A stretch of 64,000 nucleotides of DNA from contig NC_092680.1 in assembly GCF_964355755.1 (NCBI RefSeq), positions 14,485,001 to 14,549,000 on the forward strand, read 5' to 3'. The translations under genes and the position numbers were made by a program. Shown here piece after piece: positions 59,700-64,000 of the stretch. The notes beneath the pieces were generated by a model. It worked only from the letters and a program-made list of their open reading frames with translations. It was not told the origin of the DNA and made no database searches. Within the stretch, counting starts at the first letter, position 1. The number at the start of each line of letters is the position of its first letter. Source of the DNA: Antedon mediterranea. Lineage: Eukaryota; Echinodermata; Crinoidea; Comatulida; Antedonidae.

Positions 59700-61590
59700 G
59701 TTACGAAATGACGTCAAGATCAAGGCCGCTAGTTCCGTTTTTTGCACCTGTATTTTATTTCGACTCCAAATTGTAACTTTATCGTGAATACCACACCTTA
59801 GAATTAGACCTCATAAGTACTTTTACGATGGAGAATCACAGAAAAAGTAATAAATAAATCCTTTAAATTGATGAATTTACAGTTGTGTTTCTCGCAAACT
59901 GTCAATTTCGCATTTACTCCATGTTCAATATTGTCGTTTCTATGGAGCGCCAAAAGAGCAACTATATTAGAGGACCAAAAACTCAGTGGAATGCCTATAT
60001 ATTTAATGCATTTATTGGTGAAAATTACGTTCAATTTCAATATATTTTGTCAATGTTAAAAATGTTGATACTGTACACAGATTTGTAAACTGTATTTTAC
60101 GGTCATTGATTTTGTTATACACCATTTCTTCACTTTGAAATATATGTAAGCTAAAAAATGAAAGCAATTATACTGGATATGGAACTTTAGACTTTACTTT
60201 TGACTGTTCAGACTTTACAAAAATAAAAGAAAAATTGTGCCGTGTGAATTAGGTCTAGATGTTGAGCTCAAACGGTATAACAAAAGCATAAAATGGGTGT
60301 TTTTCGTAGTGTATTAATTATTTGATAATGGGAACCTACGCTGACGGCAATCGATGATTAAGTATTATAAAAGCGCAATACTGGATATGGGACTTTGTGC
60401 TGTGTGAATATTAATCATGCGGGTGTGCATCAGAAAGTGACAACGTGCTTGAGAGGTTGAAGAACATTTTAATGATAACATTTATATTTATATCAATATG
60501 AATTAAGTTATAGAATTAAGATGGAATAATTTGGACAGACTTTAAAAATCAACAGAAAAAGTGCAGACATTACTCGAAATTAGATGATGTGCTCAGACAC
60601 AAACTTTTATATTTGATTATGATATCTTGTGGAAACATGATTTTGGAATAATTTTATTTATGTGTGTGTGTTTTTTATTTACATTTTTTGTTCATTTCAA
60701 TTTTTTTATATATTGCTATTTTTTGCGTGAGGTGATATCTTTTTTGCTTTTTTTGTACAGTAATTACATTTTTGCTTTAAGCAGTGATACTTATGGTATT
60801 TGTAGATTCGGCCATGGCGGTACAAAACGTCATCATATGGCTAGTTGAATTATAAAAGTCATATTTTTATGATAAAACTTGGAATAAAAAGGGGGTCCTG
60901 TTATTTTCACCTATTCTGCACTGTATGTAGTATGTATACAGTGTATAGTGTATACTGTATATACTTGGACACAAAATAGAGGGCACACTAACATTTTTTT
61001 TCTCCAGGTCACAAATGGCATAACCTAACTCGTCCATAGTGACAAGTTCAAATCTAGTTATATTATAAATTGCCTTTAGGATTAATGAAACAACACATTT
61101 TTTACAGTCCACAGCATGCTTATTTTTTTCATTATGAGATGCTATGTGTCATTTGTCACAAATGCTTCCAAAACCATTTCACTTCATTTTATATCTCCTA
61201 ATTTGATGCTTAGTGGATATGTAGGGCAAGTTTTTTTCATACACAAAAATGATAATTTCAAAAATTAGACATTAGATATTAAATTAGAAAATATATTCAA
61301 ATCTGATATATTTTATTTTTACGGATATAAAAGGCGATATCTGTTATATTACATAGCCAGCAACAAGTTGGATATCCACTGCTGGGTCGGGTAGCTAGGC
61401 CTCCTTTGTAATAAGCCTGCCTAGTAGTTAGGCGCTGTATTCACCTTTACCTTGCGAAGAATAATATACAGATATTACTAATTATTTGATTTCTTGGCAA
61501 TAAAATATTCACTTACATAGGTTGTTTAAAGTAACAGAAGAATATTTCCATCAATAAGCCTACATTTATATAATGCATAAAGAGGAATCC
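59700..61590. other. Gene-free stretch with one repeat
   Basis: Only short frames occur. 60690-60930 is related to 23384-23560. Two segments with ACTGGATATGGRACTTT (about 60172 and 60380) may be a diverged duplication. Confidence 0.4.
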
Positions 61591-61740
61591 TATAGAGTTC
61601 TGCGGTGCTGACGTCACGACAATAGGTGGCGCTGCGTGGTTACTAGCCAACCAAAAAATGCATTCAACCTGCCTGAGAGACTCCAAGGTCACCAATGGTT
61701 TGGAATCGCCTTATTGAAGTAGTCATTTTAAAACTTAATA

Positions 61741-62345
61741 ATTACCTCCGCCAAGGAGGTTATATTTTCACCCCTGTATGGTTGTGTGTTTGTGAGTTTG
61801 TGTGTTTGTGTGTGTGTCTGTGACCAGCCTGGAGGCCACAGTTTTTATCCGATTCTCACCAAATTTGGCCACAATGATCTACAGTATGCCCCAATAGCTC
61901 GGACGAGTTCGAATTTGAGGGGAAAAGGTCATATGTCAAGGTCACAACTAACAAAAAACTATTTTACTGCCTAGAGATCACAGTTTTTATCCGATTCTCA
62001 CCAAACTTAGCCACAATGATCAATGACTCATTATATAATTGTGGTTACATTTTGAAGGGTCAGGGTTAAAGGTCAAGGTCCACAAAAAAAAAGAAATAAA
62101 AAAAAAAAAACCCCTCAGCGGGATTTGAACCAGGGATCTCAACTGTGAGAGGCTGGATACACAACCATTACACCAAACTCTCATCCACTACTTTGTAGTG
62201 TGCAGTTAGCCTATTTACACTTAGAACTAATTAAAAAAATGTAAAAAAAAACACATTTTCGAGGGGGAATTTTATGTAGGGGAATTTTATGTAGGGGAAT
62301 TTTACAGTAGGCGGAGGTTTGTACTCTCGGAGTACGCTCTAGTTT
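61741..62345. mobile_element. CTCCGCCAAGGAGGT-type repeat element with embedded tRNA-like sequence
   Basis: It begins ATTACCTCCGCCAAGGAGGT and ends GCGGAGGTTTGTACTCTCGG followed by AGTACGCTCTAGTTTT. It contains a repeated segment (TTTTTATCCGATTCTCACCAAA at 61842 and 61984, each followed by CACAATGATC and AAGGTCA). A diverged partial copy of the left end lies at 62764-62840 (CCTCTGCCAAGGAGGTTCTAAC). Confidence 0.65.
62112..62185 (-). repeat. tRNA-like sequence within the repeat
   Basis: The minus strand has an A-box TTTGGTGTAATGGTTGTG, then a B-box GGTTCAAATCC. It reads GAGAGTTTGGTGTAATGG at the 5' side and CCCGCTGAGGGG at the 3' side. Stem pairing is incomplete, so it is probably a tRNA-derived pseudogene. 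Confidence 0.55.
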
Positions 62346-62759
62346 TCAATAAAAACAAACTAAAATTTCAAATGATCACTAAATATTTGTTTTTATTATA
62401 CTATTTATTCTTTAACTACAGTTTAAGTTTAAAAAAATCAAGTTAAGATACATAATTTGATAGAAATACAGATGTATACAATTTTAGTTGGCTAGCAACC
62501 ATGCAGCGCCAATATCGTTGTGACATCACACCGCAGAACTCTATACAGTTCCAGTGGATAGATAGAAACCAAGTGACATATGATTTCCAATACCTGTCTG
62601 ATATTTCCTGTTGATAATAAATTCAAGTGTTTTAAACTTTATCATTTCAGGCGATTGTTTACATATATCTTGAGTGTCCAACCAGCATAATTGTTCATTT
62701 AATCAACCAATACACACTTTCATTGATCAAGTAGTTGTAGGTGTTTTAGCTTGGTTTTT

Positions 62760-62840
62760 TAATTACCTCTGCCAAGGAGGTTCTAACCTTTGTTTGTCTG
62801 TCTGTTATAGCAAGATTATTTTCACCATAGATACACCTTG
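62760..62840 (+). repeat. Truncated second copy of the CTCCGCCAAGGAGGT-type element
   Basis: AATTACCTCTGCCAAGGAGGT followed by TTTGTTTGTCTGTCTG and TTTTCACC matches the left end of 61741-62345. The copy then stops. Confidence 0.6.
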
Positions 62841-62844
62841 ACAT

Positions 62845-64000
62845 AAGGTCGTGTTCGTACGGTGGTTAAAATAAGCGCTTAATTTCACCCATGCCTCGGG
62901 TTATAAATTGAGCGTTGTTCGTACTTGAAATATTTAACCGCTTAAATGCTTAATCGACGAATCACAAACCGGAAATTACGTTTTAAGGTCAGTTGTCTTT
63001 ACAACCTACGACCCCATTTTCGCACGCTAGTTTCGTGTTGTATATTTTTTACTCGCGATCTTTCTTTACAATAACAATTACTGTACTTGCTACCTTTTAC
63101 ACTGCTTATCCTTGCGACAAACCTTATGCCTCTTAACGCCGATAATCCTGCCGAAATATGCCTTCTCCTGACGACCATTATTTTACTCCTTGACGAAGAA
63201 TTTGAGCCCAATGTTACACGACGGAAACACCACCGACCAGCTAGGCCTACTACTAAGCGGTCTACACCAACAAGGACAGCACCAGCTGACGATCGCTCTC
63301 GAAGCGTGTATGGAAGAGCTTCTTCGTAGGAGAAATGACGGGCCTAGGCAGCGAACGGTTGTCAAAATTTGACACATTGCCTCTATCGGAGATTTATTAT
63401 CCTTGAAGGCCGAGTATAATTGGATTATCGCTGAAATAACCTGCAAATTTGGTGAACATTTTGCCTCGAATTTTTTGTAGCCTGAGGCAAAAGTTAGTTG
63501 GATCACGCGAATGGAAATCGGGAATAAGCTGGTATTTTCAACCCCTACGAACAGGCCCTAAGACTCCAAGGGGGTGTGAGACTCCAAGAACATGTGGTGC
63601 AGTATGTTATATTATTGCTTGTATCTTTTCTTTAAAAAAAGAATGTTTCCTCTCCACCCATGTGTGCCTATTATAATATGGTATTAAATAAAAAGGAAGC
63701 GAATATATTTAAATTATTATTAGGATATTCCAACTAGAAAAAAAAAAATTATTTTATACAGATGCAAAATTTAATATTCTAGAATTGTACCAGCATTTAT
63801 TATGGCTACTCATCTACCTTTATCTCCTATATCTCTATTTTTAATTGGAAGCACATAAGAACATACATGAAATATCTGTAATGAATAATTTATGTATCGA
63901 TGTTCGACACACTTTATGTAGTAAAAAAAATGTTTATTATTCAAATTTGTTGAGTGATTAGTGATATTGATATAATGAAGTGCTTGTAAGGAGATGGTTG
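62845..64000. other. Unassigned region with low-confidence open frames
   Basis: Frames on both strands overlap at 63087-63506 (plus: MPLNADNPAEICLLLTTIIL; minus: an antisense frame of similar length). Codon content is GC-richer than its surroundings, so an exon or a transposon gene is possible. No domain was recognised, and neither strand has convincing splice partners. The rest to 64000 is AT-rich with nothing supported. Confidence 0.3.

Larger units (their letters stand above)
61593..62549. mobile_element. TIR element, interrupted by a nested repeat
   Basis: TATAGAGTTCTGCGGTG, then GACGTCACGACAATAGGTGGC and GCTGCGTGGTTACTAGCCAAC on the left (61591-61652), are inverted at 62489-62551 with few changes. 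The interior is mostly the element at 61741-62345. Confidence 0.65.

Noticed and set aside
63183-63506. Minus-strand 107-codon frame as a gene
   Set aside because: It overlaps plus-strand frames of equal quality, has no domain or splice context, and is not called as a CDS.

Overview
This is an AT-rich, repeat-dense eukaryotic window. Genes are split into small exons by GT-AG introns, and bits of several classes of transposon lie between and inside them. The content suggests a marine invertebrate. A FoxQ2 gene, a MAM-domain membrane protein, CR1/L2-type and L1/Tx1-type non-LTR retroelements, many foldback or TIR elements, and a recurrent AGGCCTAG low-complexity motif together fit an invertebrate deuterostome, most likely an echinoderm. 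That assignment is inference; nothing here names a species.

Layout. 1-3.4 kb: a decayed LINE (minus strand) and an interspersed repeat (family R1). 3.6-18.3 kb, plus strand: a short multi-exon gene carrying a pogo/CENP-B-type DNA-binding region (exons at 3578, 5924 and 10979), followed in the same orientation and the same splice phase by a complete 6-pyruvoyltetrahydropterin synthase gene (exons 12223-18339). The two are either neighbours or one fused transcription unit. 19.2-23.2 kb: a 3.9-kb element with long terminal inverted repeats, internal tandem repeats and a nested pogo-like MITE. 24.25-27.05 kb: a TTAA-flanked element containing a foldback structure whose arms are minisatellites. 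29.4-37.5 kb, plus strand: a complete ten-exon gene for a type I membrane protein with two MAM domains. 39.1-40.4 kb, minus strand: a two-exon gene for a secreted, extremely acidic protein with a furin-like site. 45.8-46.8 kb, minus strand: an uninterrupted FoxQ2 gene. 47.6-64 kb: no confident gene, but Penelope-type ribozyme-like sequence, three LINE fragments (one inserted in another), a large palindrome split by a TIR transposon, and further nested MITEs.

The genes do not form one pathway. PTPS makes the tetrahydropterin cofactor precursor, FoxQ2 is a transcriptional regulator of anterior/animal-pole patterning, and the MAM protein and acidic protein act at or outside the cell surface. Exon joins were built by hand from splice consensus, reading phase and family match. 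The three multi-exon models each close in phase through every junction, which is the main support for them.
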